Origin: Amycolatopsis acidiphila
GTDB lineage: Bacteria > Actinomycetota > Actinomycetes > Mycobacteriales > Pseudonocardiaceae
Assembly: GCF_021391495.1 (NCBI RefSeq)
Contig: NZ_CP090063.1
Span: 6,324,001-6,388,000, forward strand
Direction: 5' to 3'
DNA length: 64,000 nt
In this document: positions 9,079 to 17,672 of the stretch, in pieces
Position numbering within the stretch: the stretch's first letter is position 1
Layout of the letters: each line of letters starts with the position of its first letter
The notes under the pieces: generated by a model
Told to the model about the DNA's origin: nothing
Database searches by the model: none
The model's input: only the letters and a program-made list of their open reading frames with translations
Made by a program: the position numbers and the translations under genes

Positions 9079-9668
9079 GCGTCCGATCCTGGCGCCGGTG
9101 GCCTGCGCTCCTGGCCATCGGCGCCGCGCTCACGGCCTGCGGAACCACCTCCCAGGCCGCCGGGCCGCCACCGCAGGCAGCCACGACAGCGCCGGTCACC
9201 TCAGCGACGACCACCGCGCGCCCGGCGACCCTGGAGGTCCCGGCGATCGGTGTCCACACCGGACAGATCGTCGAGCTGGGGCTGACCGGCGACGGGGAGC
9301 TGGAAGTGCCGAAGGACGCCGTGACCACCGGCTGGTTCACCGGCAGCCCGGCGCCGGGCGACCCGGGACCGGCCGTGCTCGCGGCGCACGTGGACTACAA
9401 CCACGTCCCCGGCACCTTCAACCGGCTGAAGGACCTGCGCGCCGGTGACCAGGCGTTCGTGCACCGCGCGGACGGCAGCACCGCGGTGTTCACCGTGTAC
9501 CGCGTCGCGCGCTACCCGAAGTCGGCGTTTCCCACGGACGAGGTCTACGGCGACACCGCGGGACCCGAGCTGCGCCTGATCACCTGCGGCGGCACGTTCG
9601 ACCGGTCCAGCCGGAACTACGAGGACAACATCGTCGCCTACGCCAGGATCACCGGCGTCCCCCGGTGA
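9075..9668 (+). CDS. Class F sortase, predicted lipoprotein
   Basis: 197 residues. The N-terminus has a lipobox (LTAC22), so the enzyme may be lipid-anchored instead of held by a transmembrane helix. The sortase domain has catalytic H105 (AAHVD) and C171 (ITCGG), with Arg in the following DRSSR. A proline/threonine-rich linker lies between. It is coupled to the Excalibur gene by a four-base overlap, so that protein is the natural candidate substrate. It ends exactly against the convergent aldo/keto reductase stop. Confidence 0.88.
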   Translation: MSVRSWRRWPALLAIGAALTACGTTSQAAGPPPQAATTAPVTSATTTARPATLEVPAIGVHTGQIVELGLTGDGELEVPKDAVTTGWFTGSPAPGDPGPAVLAAHVDYNHVPGTFNRLKDLRAGDQAFVHRADGSTAVFTVYRVARYPKSAFPTDEVYGDTAGPELRLITCGGTFDRSSRNYEDNIVAYARITGVPR

Positions 9669-10508
9669 TCAGCCGCCGAAGGTGTCGGGGTCCGGGCCGG
9701 TGCGGCGGCCGCGGTCCAGCTCGGCGACGGCGTTCATGTCCTCTTCGGACAGTTCGAAGTCGAAGATCTCGATGTTCTCGCGGATCCGCTGCGGGGTCGA
9801 GGACTTCGGGAACACGATGTTGCCGAGCTGGATGTGCCACCGCAGCGCGACCTGCGCTGGCGTCTTGCCGTGCCGCTCGGCCAGCCGCCGCAGCACCGGG
9901 TCGTCGAGCACCTCGCCCTGCGCGATCGGGCTCCACGCCTCGGTCTCGATGCCGTGCGCGCGGTGGTACTCGCGCAGCTGGGACTGCTGCAGGTACGGGT
10001 GCAGCTCGATCTGGTTCACCGCCGGCGTCGTGCCGCTGGTGCGGGCCAGCTCGTCCAGATGCGCGGGCTGGAAGTTGGACACGCCCACGGCCCGCGCCTT
10101 GCCCGCCTTGAGGATCTCCTCGAAGGACTGCCACGTCTCGACGTAGCGGTTCTTCCGCGGCAGTGGCCAGTGGATCAGGTACAGGTCGACGTAGTCGGTG
10201 CCCAGCCGCTGCAGGCTGCCTTCGAGCGCGGTGATCGCGTTGTCGTGACCGTGGGCGTCGTTGGCGAGCTTGGTCGTCACGAACACGTCGGCGCGTGCCA
10301 GCCCCGACTGCCGGATCCCCTCGCCGACGCCCTCCTCGTTGCGGTACGCCTGCGCCGTGTCGATGTGCCGGTACCCCGTCTCGAGCGCCGTCCGCACAGC
10401 CTCGGCGGTGTCCTCCAGCGGGATCTGGAAGACACCGAAGCCGAACTGCGGAATCCGCACGCCGTTGTTCAGCTCGATCTCGGGCACGGTGGAAGTCGTC
10501 GATGCCAT
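9669..10508 (-). CDS. Aldo/keto reductase (2,5-diketogluconate reductase-like)
   Basis: NADPH-dependent carbonyl reductase of 279 residues. The catalytic tetrad is visible as D50 and Y55 (IDTAQAY), K80 (TTKLAND) and H113 (LIHWPLP). The NADPH-binding end is seen in VFPKSSTPQRIREN. This is a full-length AKR5-type barrel protein. No pathway partner is adjacent, so the substrate is unknown; general aldehyde or keto-sugar reduction is usual for the family. Confidence 0.9.
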   Translation of the reverse strand: MASTTSTVPEIELNNGVRIPQFGFGVFQIPLEDTAEAVRTALETGYRHIDTAQAYRNEEGVGEGIRQSGLARADVFVTTKLANDAHGHDNAITALEGSLQRLGTDYVDLYLIHWPLPRKNRYVETWQSFEEILKAGKARAVGVSNFQPAHLDELARTSGTTPAVNQIELHPYLQQSQLREYHRAHGIETEAWSPIAQGEVLDDPVLRRLAERHGKTPAQVALRWHIQLGNIVFPKSSTPQRIRENIEIFDFELSEEDMNAVAELDRGRRTGPDPDTFGG

Positions 10509-10548
10509 GACCTCGGCCTACCCCGCGCGCCGCGGCGCAAACCCGCGG

Positions 10549-11175
10549 TCAGATGCCGCGACTCAGCTCGCGCAGCTGCCCGATCGCCGCCGCGTCGCCC
10601 TCGAACTCCACGCGCACGGCGTCCCTGCCGAAGACGAACAGCAGGAGCTCCACGGGCGCGCCCACGACGGTCACCACATCCGGGCCGGCCTTCACGGTCG
10701 CCTGCCGCCCGTCGGGCGTCCGCAGGACCACTCCGACGGGTGACTTGCGCAGGTTCAGCTTCGACACGGCCTTCACCGACCGCCACGCCGCCGCGTCCCG
10801 CGCCGGATCCGCCGCGCGCGGCTCCCAGCCCGGCTGCCCGCGCCGGACGTCCTCGTGGTGCACGAGGAACTCCGCGCCGTTGGCGGCCTCGTCGACCGCG
10901 CCGATCCGCGTCGGCCAGAACCACGCCGGCCCGGACCGGACCTGTTCGACCAGCTCGGACCACGGCTTCGCCGCGTACTGGTCCTGCACCCGGCGGGTGT
11001 GGCCGGCCAGCGGCGGCACCATGATGCCCGCCGCCGCGTCCGGACGGTGCTCGCGCAGGACGAGGTGCGCGGCGAGATCCCGCGTCTGCCAGCCCTCGCA
11101 CAACGTCGGCGCGTCCGGCCCGACCTGGTCCAACAGTGCGCTCAACGCCTGGCGCTCATCAGCGGCGACACCCAT
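10549..11175 (-). CDS. TIGR03085-family metal-binding protein
   Basis: 208 residues from the ATG at 11175. It opens with the four-helix DinB-like fold of actinobacterial mycothiol-dependent/metal-binding proteins: LCEGWQTRDLAAHLVLREHRP, with a His in the helix-2 motif and a later HHEDVRR. The C-terminal domain resembles the sterol-carrier-like half seen in this family. The family is conserved in actinobacteria and its role is not established. Upstream in-frame starts up to 11349 have no ribosome binding site and encode low-quality sequence. Confidence 0.8.
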   Translation of the reverse strand: MGVAADERQALSALLDQVGPDAPTLCEGWQTRDLAAHLVLREHRPDAAAGIMVPPLAGHTRRVQDQYAAKPWSELVEQVRSGPAWFWPTRIGAVDEAANGAEFLVHHEDVRRGQPGWEPRAADPARDAAAWRSVKAVSKLNLRKSPVGVVLRTPDGRQATVKAGPDVVTVVGAPVELLLFVFGRDAVRVEFEGDAAAIGQLRELSRGI

Positions 11176-11364
11176 GACATCGACACTACCGGCCGGTAGC
11201 GCCGGACGGCGGCTGCCGGTGCTGAACGCCGATGAGCTGAGGCTCAGCGAGCACCAGCACCGCGCGACCGGTCCGACCGCGGGCCGGCGTCCGCGAACCG
11301 CGGGCAGGGCGCTCACCTGGAGCAATGTAAGCCCGGGCCACCCGTTCACGCGAGGGTTCGCGGC

Positions 11365-12126
11365 TCATCGCCGGACGAAGTACAGCACCGTCATCGTGAC
11401 GGCCGTGGTGAGCACGACAGCGCGCAACGTCCTCGGCGACAGCCGTCGGGTCAGCTTCGCGCCCGACCAGCCGCCGACGATCGCGCCGCCCAGCACGGCG
11501 CCCACCTCCCCCGGGAAGCTCAGCACATCAGCCGCCAGCACGAAGAAGACCGCGGCGATGCCGAAAACGGCGGCGAGCTGGCAGACGCGGACGGGGTTCG
11601 CCGTCGCGGTGTCGAGTCCCACCCCGGCCGCCCAGAACGCGAGCATGAGAATGCCCACCGCACCACCGAAATAGCCGCCGTAGACAGCCAGCACGAACTG
11701 TCCGATGAGGACACCGGACGAGCCGAGACGGAGCGGCCGGCGCAACCGGGAGCCGAGCACGGCGATGGCTCCCCGGCCGAACAACAGCACGACCGTGGCG
11801 AACGCGAGCAGCCACGGTACGGCGGTCGCGAACGAAGCGGCCGGGAGCACGAGCAGCAGCGCCGCGCCGGCCGCGCTGCCGAGCAGGCTCGCGATCGTCA
11901 GCGCGGGCAGGGAAACCGGCCCGACGGGCACGACGTCGCGCCGGAACGCCCAGCCGCTGGCCAGCGCGCCGGGTAGGAGCGCGACGGTGGTCGAGGCGTT
12001 CGCCACCACCGCGGGCAGTCCGGCGAGGACCAGCGCGGGCAGCACGAGGAAGGTGCCGCCACCTCCGGCGGCGTTCAGTGCTCCGCCCGCGACACCGACG
12101 AGCACCAGAGCGACGATCTCCCACAC
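11365..12126 (-). CDS. TauE/SafE-family membrane permease
   Basis: About 253 residues, almost entirely hydrophobic, with seven or eight predicted membrane segments. The family signature GGALNAAGGGGTFLVLPALVLAG is split between the first two helices and similar glycine-rich turns occur midway. TauE/SafE proteins export sulfonates, sulfite or related anions. I place the start at the GTG at 12126, directly before the first helix; a longer frame to 12198 would add a charged N-terminus. It lies downstream of the LysR gene on the same strand, 237 bases away. Confidence 0.85.
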   Translation of the reverse strand: MWEIVALVLVGVAGGALNAAGGGGTFLVLPALVLAGLPAVVANASTTVALLPGALASGWAFRRDVVPVGPVSLPALTIASLLGSAAGAALLLVLPAASFATAVPWLLAFATVVLLFGRGAIAVLGSRLRRPLRLGSSGVLIGQFVLAVYGGYFGGAVGILMLAFWAAGVGLDTATANPVRVCQLAAVFGIAAVFFVLAADVLSFPGEVGAVLGGAIVGGWSGAKLTRRLSPRTLRAVVLTTAVTMTVLYFVRR

Positions 12127-12363
12127 GCGGCCGAGTATGTCGTCGTGAATTCGGCACCCACAAATGCCGCGCAGAATTTCCGGCGCTTTTTGGCGCACGC
12201 CGGAGTCCTGGTGCAGCGGTTCAACGGAATTCAGCGATTTCGCAGCTGAATCGCAGCGCGGGAAAGTGTTGGACGGCGGAGTCCGGCGGCGTCGATACTC
12301 ACGGCATGTCGTCCCCGGATGTGGCCAGGCTGCCGCATGTGTTCGCGCTGCGCGCCTTCGGGC
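12127..12363. other. Gap between LysR and TauE genes
   Basis: A 237-base gap, locally AT-richer near 12150-12260. On the plus strand an ATG at 12305 opens a 40-codon frame running into the LysR 3' end. It starts like a membrane protein N-terminus (ARLPHVFALRAFGLM), possibly the stump of a lost gene, but the support is weak. Confidence 0.3.
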
Positions 12364-13248
12364 TCATGTCCGCGCCGCGGCGGGACGACCCGTCAGATGC
12401 GCCAGCAGCGCCCTGGCCGGCGGGTTGAGCGGAACCGGTTGCCTGCCGGCGAGATACAGCGTTCTGCTGAAATCGATCTGCTCGATCCGGGCGAACGGCA
12501 GCCCGGCGCGTTCGGCGACCGCCTGGGGGATGATCGTCACCCCGAGCCCGGCGGTGACGAGGTCGAGCAGCAGGGGCAGGTGCGTGGCCTCGCAGACGGG
12601 ATTGTGCCGTAGCCCGGCGTCGGCCAGGCGCCGGCGGATCATCGCCTGCATCCCGCTGCCGCTGAAGTCGACGAACGGCTCGTCGTCGATCTCGGCGAGC
12701 TTGACCCGGCGCCGCTGCGCCAGGCGGTGCCCGGGATACGTTGCCAGCACGAGGCGCTGGCTCCACCGGGCGAAGGTGGTGAGACCGTCGGGGACCGGCC
12801 CGTCGGCGGCGAGGTAGGCCAGGTCCAGCTCCCCGTTGGTCACCGCGTCGGCCAGCTCGGGGGCGATGCCGTCGCGCACGTGGATCTGCACACCGGGGTG
12901 CCGCGCCTGGAACCTGCCGAGCTCATGGGGCAGGTCGACGACCGTCAGCGCCTGAATGGTGCCGATCGAGACGCGGCCGCGGGTCAGCCCGAGCACCGCG
13001 GACACCTCCCCCCGCGCGGCCAGGGCGTCGGCCAGCAGCCGGTGCGCCGCGGGAAGCAGCGCGCGCCCCGCCTCGGTCAGCATGACGCGCCGGGTGGTGC
13101 GCTCGAACAACGGCGCCCCGAGCTCCGCCTCGAGCTTCCGCACGGAGGCGCTCAAGGCGGACTGGACGATGTGAATCTCCTGCGCGGCGGCGGTGAAGCT
13201 CCCATGCCGCACCACGGCGAGGAAGTGCTCGATCTGCCGCAGCTCCAT
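12364..13248 (-). CDS. LysR-family transcriptional regulator
   Basis: 294 residues. The N-terminal LysR helix-turn-helix is clear: MELRQIEHFLAVVRHGSFTA opens it, followed by AAQEIHIVQSALSASVRKLE and the RTTRRVMLTEAG wing. The effector domain follows from about residue 90. Its most likely target is the TauE/SafE permease downstream on the same strand, although autoregulation of the LysR gene is equally usual. The effector is unknown. Confidence 0.9.
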   Translation of the reverse strand: MELRQIEHFLAVVRHGSFTAAAQEIHIVQSALSASVRKLEAELGAPLFERTTRRVMLTEAGRALLPAAHRLLADALAARGEVSAVLGLTRGRVSIGTIQALTVVDLPHELGRFQARHPGVQIHVRDGIAPELADAVTNGELDLAYLAADGPVPDGLTTFARWSQRLVLATYPGHRLAQRRRVKLAEIDDEPFVDFSGSGMQAMIRRRLADAGLRHNPVCEATHLPLLLDLVTAGLGVTIIPQAVAERAGLPFARIEQIDFSRTLYLAGRQPVPLNPPARALLAHLTGRPAAART

Positions 13249-13345
13249 CCAGCGATGCTAATGCTGCGTAGGGACAGATCCAGTCATGATGTCGCCCGCC
13301 GCGTTGAGACGGGAGAAGTCCGCCACTGCGCCGAACAGGCACGTC

Positions 13346-13420
13346 TGGTGGGCGCAGCAGGGTTCGAACCTGCGACCCCCTCCTTGTAAGGGAGGTGCTC
13401 TTCCGCTGAGCTATGCGCCC
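13346..13420 (-). tRNA. tRNA-Val (anticodon UAC)
   Basis: 75 bases including an encoded CCA. The acceptor stem pairs GGGCGCA with TGCGCCC. The anticodon arm is CCTCC-CTTACAA-GGAGG with anticodon TAC, reading valine GTA codons. The T arm carries GGTTCGAACC. It lies downstream of the peroxiredoxin gene after a strong hairpin. Confidence 0.95.
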
Positions 13421-13423
13421 TCA

Positions 13424-13456
13424 CCGGCGGTGCTCCCGCGCAGGGAGCACCGCCGG
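13424..13456. terminator. Hairpin terminator between peroxiredoxin and tRNA-Val
   Basis: A 14-bp perfect stem (13424-13437 with 13443-13456) and a five-base loop, ten bases past the peroxiredoxin stop. It has no clear U-run, as is common in actinobacteria. It separates the mRNA from the tRNA unit. Confidence 0.75.
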
Positions 13457-13466
13457 GGAGAAAAGA

Positions 13467-13931
13467 TCACGCGGGCAGTTCCGCCACAGCCTTCTTCCAC
13501 GCCTCCTGGTCACGCGCCTCGCCGGGCTGGTTCACCTCGGCGAACCGGACGACCCCGTCCTTGTCGATCAGGAACGTGCCGCGCACGGCGAGGCCCGCCT
13601 TGTCGTTGAACACGCCGTAGGCCTTCGCGACCTCACCGTGCGGCCAGAAGTCCGACAGCAGCGGGAACTGGTACCCCTGCTGCTCGGCCCACGCCTTGAG
13701 GGAGAACGGTGTGTCGACCGACACACCCAGCACCTGCACGCCGGACCCCTCGTACTCCGCGAACTCGTCGCGCAGCTGGCACAGCTCGCCGGTGCAGATA
13801 CCGCTGAAGGCGAACGGGTAGAACACGAGCAGCACCGGCTTCCGGCCCTGGAACGACGACAGCGTCACAGCCTGCTTGTTGTAGTCGTCGAGCGTGAACT
13901 CCGGAGCCTTCGAACCTACCTCGACCGCCAT
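13467..13931 (-). CDS. AhpE-like peroxiredoxin with a second cysteine
   Basis: Reduces hydroperoxides in the cytoplasm. 154 residues from the ATG at 13931, which has GGGAGAGG eight bases upstream. The thioredoxin-fold motif is YPFAFSGIC46TGELC51: C46 is the peroxidatic cysteine. M. tuberculosis AhpE has Asp where this protein has C51. A C-x4-C spacing is typical of BCP/PrxQ enzymes, so this may work as an atypical 2-Cys enzyme. The order AhpE, DUF3052, aceE matches the M. tuberculosis Rv2238c-Rv2241 region. Confidence 0.88.
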   Translation of the reverse strand: MAVEVGSKAPEFTLDDYNKQAVTLSSFQGRKPVLLVFYPFAFSGICTGELCQLRDEFAEYEGSGVQVLGVSVDTPFSLKAWAEQQGYQFPLLSDFWPHGEVAKAYGVFNDKAGLAVRGTFLIDKDGVVRFAEVNQPGEARDQEAWKKAVAELPA

Positions 13932-13983
13932 TTGGCGCACCTCTCCCGTCTCGCGTTGTCCCTGCGTGAGCCAACCTTACCGG

Positions 13984-14412
13984 TCAGCGCTTCGACTTCG
14001 ACTTCGGTGAGACGAGTTTGGTGCCCGCCCAGTTCGCGCCGACGCTGATGTTGGACGTCTGCGCGAGCCCGACGGTGGGCACGGCCTCCGCGATCTCGCT
14101 CGGTTCGACGTGCCCCGGCTGGCCGGTCTTGGGCGTGAGGACCCAGATCACTCCGCTCTCGTCCAGTGGCGAGCGCGCGTCCATGATCGCGTCGACCAGG
14201 TCACCGTCGTCCTCACGCCACCACAGCAGCACGACGTCGATGACCTCGTCGGCGTCCTCGTCGAGGAGCTCGCCACCGATATGTTCTTCGATCGCCGCAC
14301 GCAGGTCGTCGTCGACGTCCTCGTCCCAGCCGATCTCCTGAACCACCATGTCCGGCTTGATGCCAAGCCTCTCGGCGACGCTGCTGTAATCAGCGTCTCC
14401 AGCGGCGACCAC
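13984..14412 (-). CDS. DUF3052-family protein
   Basis: 142 residues, acidic in the middle (DEDVDDDLR) with a basic SPKSKSKR tail. The N-terminus [16 protein letters not shown] and the segment [16 protein letters not shown] are typical of DUF3052, an actinobacterial family usually beside aceE. The function is unknown. I chose the GTG at 14412, which has GGAGG ten bases upstream; the GTG at 14418 lies too near that site. A perfect dyad lies 27 bases upstream of the start. Confidence 0.82.
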   Translation of the reverse strand: MVAAGDADYSSVAERLGIKPDMVVQEIGWDEDVDDDLRAAIEEHIGGELLDEDADEVIDVVLLWWREDDGDLVDAIMDARSPLDESGVIWVLTPKTGQPGHVEPSEIAEAVPTVGLAQTSNISVGANWAGTKLVSPKSKSKR

Positions 14413-14797
14413 TGCTGTCACTCCTCCAACTACGACGGGTGACCGGACGATCCGGTCACTCGGATACACGGATGGGGCTAGCGAACACGTCCGCGGCCCG
14501 CGGCGCAACCGTCCACACCGGATCTCTCCCAACTCGTTTCCCACGGTAGGAGCTGCCGAACCCTCCGGACGGCCGCTTTCGGACCGGCGTTTCTACCTCC
14601 CGGAACGCCGTGACCTAGGGTGGAGGGGTCTCGCGCGCGCGTGCGCGTGTGCAGTATGCGGATCCGACCGCGGGACAGGCAAACGTTACCGCCGAGTAGC
14701 GATGACGGAGGCCCTGAAAAAGACGACGATGACAGCAGGACACGGCCCAGGCCGGCCGTGCACTGACACGCGAAGTGACAATTGGCGAGGAGATCCC
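14413..14797. promoter_or_regulatory. Divergent DUF3052/aceE control region
   Basis: A 385-base divergent gap without a gene. It holds a 21-bp perfect dyad at 14439-14459 (GTGACCGGA-CGA-TCCGGTCAC), close to the DUF3052 start. A 22-base alternating purine-pyrimidine tract at 14632-14653 begins CGCGCGCGCG and lies about 145 bases before aceE. A TAGGGT at about 14616-14621 could be an aceE -10 element. Confidence 0.5.
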
Positions 14798-17608
14798 TTG
14801 GCCCCCCGAAACGACCAGGCCGCACGCGCGGACGCCGGCACCCAGCAGGCGCCGGCGCGGGTACGCGTCATCCGCGACGGATTGGCCGCGCACCTTCCTG
14901 ACATCGACCCGGAGGAGACCGCCGAATGGCTGGACTCCTTCGACGAGGCGCTCGCCCGCGGCGGACACCAGCGGGCGCGCTACCTGATGTTGCGGATCCT
15001 GGAACGAGCCCGTGAGCGCAACGTCGGCGTCCCCCCGCTGACGGCCACGGACTACGTGAACACCATCCCCACCGAGAACGAGCCGTGGTTCCCCGGCGAC
15101 GAGGAGCTCGAGCGCCGCTACCGCGCGTACATCCGGTGGAACGCCGCGATCATGGTGCACCGGGCCCAGCGGCCCGGGGTCGGCGTCGGCGGCCACATCT
15201 CCACGTATGCCTCCTCGGCCGCCCTCTACGAGGTCGGCTTCAACCACTTCTTCCGGGGCAAGGACCACTCCGGCGGCGGCGACCAGATCTTCATCCAGGG
15301 CCACGCCTCGCCCGGCATCTACGCCCGCGCCTTCCTCGAGGGCAGGCTGAGCGCGCGGCAGCTGGACGGGTTCCGCCAGGAGCACTCGCACGCCGGCGAG
15401 GGCGGCGGCCTGCCGTCGTACCCGCATCCGCGGCTCATGCAGGACTTCTGGGAGTACCCGACCGTGTCCATGGGCCTCGGCCCGATGAACGCGATCTACC
15501 AGGCCCGGTTCAACCGCTACCTGCGCGACCGCGGCATCAAGGACACCGACGACCAGCACGTGTGGGCGTTCCTCGGCGACGGCGAGATGGACGAGCCGGA
15601 GTCGCGGGGCCTGATCCACGTGGCGGCAGGCGAGGGCCTGGACAACCTGACCTTCGTCATCAACTGCAACCTGCAGCGCCTCGACGGCCCGGTCCGCGGC
15701 AACGGCAAGATCATCCAGGAGCTCGAGGCCTACTTCCGGGGCGCGGGCTGGAACGTCATCAAGGTGATCTGGGGCCGCGAGTGGGACTCGCTGCTGCACG
15801 CCGACCGCGACGGCGCGCTGGTCAACCTGATGAACGTCACCCCGGACGGTGACTACCAGACCTACAAGGCCAACGACGGCGCCTACGTCCGCGAGCACTT
15901 CTTCGGCCGCGACCCGCGGACGAAGGACCTGGTCAAGGACCTCTCCGACGCCGACATCTGGAACCTCAAGCGCGGCGGCCACGACTACCGCAAGGTGTAC
16001 GCGGCGTACAAGGCGGCGATGGAGCACCACGGCCAGCCGACGGTGGTCCTGGCCCACACCATCAAGGGCTACGGCCTGGGCCCGGCGTTCGAGGGCCGCA
16101 ACGCCACGCACCAGATGAAGAAGCTCACGCTCGACGACCTGAAGCTGTTCCGCGACTCGCAGCGCATCCCGATCAGCGACGAGGAGCTCGAGCGCGACCC
16201 GAAGCTGCCGCCGTACTACCACCCCGGCAAGAGCTCGCCGGAGATCGAGTACATGATCGGCCGCCGCCGCACGCTCGGCGGGTTCCTGCCCGAGCGCCGC
16301 GCCAACCGGGCCAAGGCGCTCGTGCTGCCCGGCGACAAGGTCTACGAGGCCGTCCGCAAGGGCTCCGGCAAGCAGGAGGTCGCCACCACGATGGCGTTCG
16401 TCCGGCTGGTCCGGGAGCTGGCCAAGGACAAGGAGATCGGCTCGCGGATCGTGCCGATCATCCCGGACGAGGCCCGCACTTTCGGCCTCGACTCGATGTT
16501 CCCGACGGCCAAGATCTACAACCCGCAGGGCCAGACCTACACCTCGGTCGACGCCAACCTGATGCTGGCGTACAAGGAGTCCGAGCACGGCCAGCTGCTG
16601 CACGAGGGCATCAACGAGGCGGGGTCCACGTCGTCGTTCACCGCCGTGGGCACGTCCTACGCCACGCACGGCGAGCCGATGATCCCGATCTACATCTTCT
16701 ACTCGATGTTCGGGTTCCAGCGCACCGGCGACGGCCTGTACGCGGCGGCGGACCAGATGGCCCGTGGCTTCGTGCTCGGCGCCACCGCGGGCCGCACGAC
16801 CCTGACCGGTGAGGGCCTGCAGCACGCCGACGGGCACTCGCTGCTGCTGGCGCACACCAACCCGGCCGTGGTGGCCTACGACCCGGCTTGGTCGTTCGAG
16901 ATCGCGCACATCGTCCGGGAGGGTCTGCGCCGGATGTACGGCGAGACCGGCCCGGAGGGCAACGGCGAGAACGTCTTCTACTACGTGACGATCTACAACG
17001 AGCCCTACCAGCAGCCGGCCGAGCCCGAGAACCTCGACGTGGACGGCCTGCTCAAGGGCCTGTACCGCTACGCCGAGGCCCCGGCCGGGGACGGCCCACG
17101 GGCGCAGATCCTGGTCTCGGGTGTGACCATGCCGGACGCGCTCAAGGCGCAGCGGCTGCTGGCCGAGGAGTGGGGTGTGCGGGCCGCGGTGTGGTCGGCC
17201 ACCTCGTGGTCGGAGCTGCGCCGGGAGGCCGTCGAGGTCGACCGCGACAACCTGCTGCACCCGGCCGACGAGCCGCGCGTGCCGTACGTGACGCAGGCCC
17301 TGCGGGACGCCGGCGGCCCGGTGGTGGCGGTGTCGGACTGGATGCGCGCGGTGCCGGACCTGATCCGCCCGTGGGTGCCCACCGACATGATCACGCTGGG
17401 CACCGACGGGTTCGGCTTCTCCGACACCCGGCCCGCGGCGCGGCGCCACTTCCTGGTGGACGCCGAGTCGATCGTGGTCGCGACGCTGACCGGCCTCGCC
17501 CGCCGTGGCGAGGTCGACCAGTCGAAGGTCGTGGAGGCCGCCAAGAAGTACCGGATCGACGACGTGACGGCCGCCGGCCCGCAGCTGTCGGAATCGGGTA
17601 ACGCGTAA
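14798..17608 (+). CDS. aceE: Pyruvate dehydrogenase E1 component (homodimeric type)
   Basis: Thiamine-diphosphate enzyme that decarboxylates pyruvate and acetylates E2 lipoate. About 936 residues. Characteristic segments include [31 protein letters not shown], the thiamine-diphosphate/Mg motif [10 protein letters not shown]...[10 protein letters not shown] and the transketolase-like C-terminal half. I chose the TTG at 14798: GAGGAG is just upstream and the N-terminus then matches known AceE lengths. The ATG at 14702 would add 32 residues. No E2 or E3 gene is adjacent, as expected in actinobacteria. A strong hairpin follows the stop. Confidence 0.96.
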   Translation: MAPRNDQAARADAGTQQAPARVRVIRDGLAAHLPDIDPEETAEWLDSFDEALARGGHQRARYLMLRILERARERNVGVPPLTATDYVNTIPTENEPWFPGDEELERRYRAYIRWNAAIMVHRAQRPGVGVGGHISTYASSAALYEVGFNHFFRGKDHSGGGDQIFIQGHASPGIYARAFLEGRLSARQLDGFRQEHSHAGEGGGLPSYPHPRLMQDFWEYPTVSMGLGPMNAIYQARFNRYLRDRGIKDTDDQHVWAFLGDGEMDEPESRGLIHVAAGEGLDNLTFVINCNLQRLDGPVRGNGKIIQELEAYFRGAGWNVIKVIWGREWDSLLHADRDGALVNLMNVTPDGDYQTYKANDGAYVREHFFGRDPRTKDLVKDLSDADIWNLKRGGHDYRKVYAAYKAAMEHHGQPTVVLAHTIKGYGLGPAFEGRNATHQMKKLTLDDLKLFRDSQRIPISDEELERDPKLPPYYHPGKSSPEIEYMIGRRRTLGGFLPERRANRAKALVLPGDKVYEAVRKGSGKQEVATTMAFVRLVRELAKDKEIGSRIVPIIPDEARTFGLDSMFPTAKIYNPQGQTYTSVDANLMLAYKESEHGQLLHEGINEAGSTSSFTAVGTSYATHGEPMIPIYIFYSMFGFQRTGDGLYAAADQMARGFVLGATAGRTTLTGEGLQHADGHSLLLAHTNPAVVAYDPAWSFEIAHIVREGLRRMYGETGPEGNGENVFYYVTIYNEPYQQPAEPENLDVDGLLKGLYRYAEAPAGDGPRAQILVSGVTMPDALKAQRLLAEEWGVRAAVWSATSWSELRREAVEVDRDNLLHPADEPRVPYVTQALRDAGGPVVAVSDWMRAVPDLIRPWVPTDMITLGTDGFGFSDTRPAARRHFLVDAESIVVATLTGLARRGEVDQSKVVEAAKKYRIDDVTAAGPQLSESGNA

Positions 17609-17618
17609 CAGCCCGTAC

Positions 17619-17655
17619 CGTGTGTGGGGCGTCCGTGGTGGACGCCCCACACACG
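17619..17655. terminator. aceE terminator hairpin
   Basis: A perfect 16-bp stem (17619-17634 with 17640-17655) and a five-base loop, ten bases past the aceE stop. Its right arm ends only six bases before the AGGGA site of the next gene, so it could also influence lldD mRNA ends. Confidence 0.8.
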
Positions 17656-17672
17656 TCGAAAGGGATGTGATC

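Noticed and set aside
12305..12427. 40-codon plus-strand gene start overlapping the LysR end
   Set aside because: It begins like a membrane protein but has no clear ribosome site and runs into the LysR gene antisense; at most a remnant.
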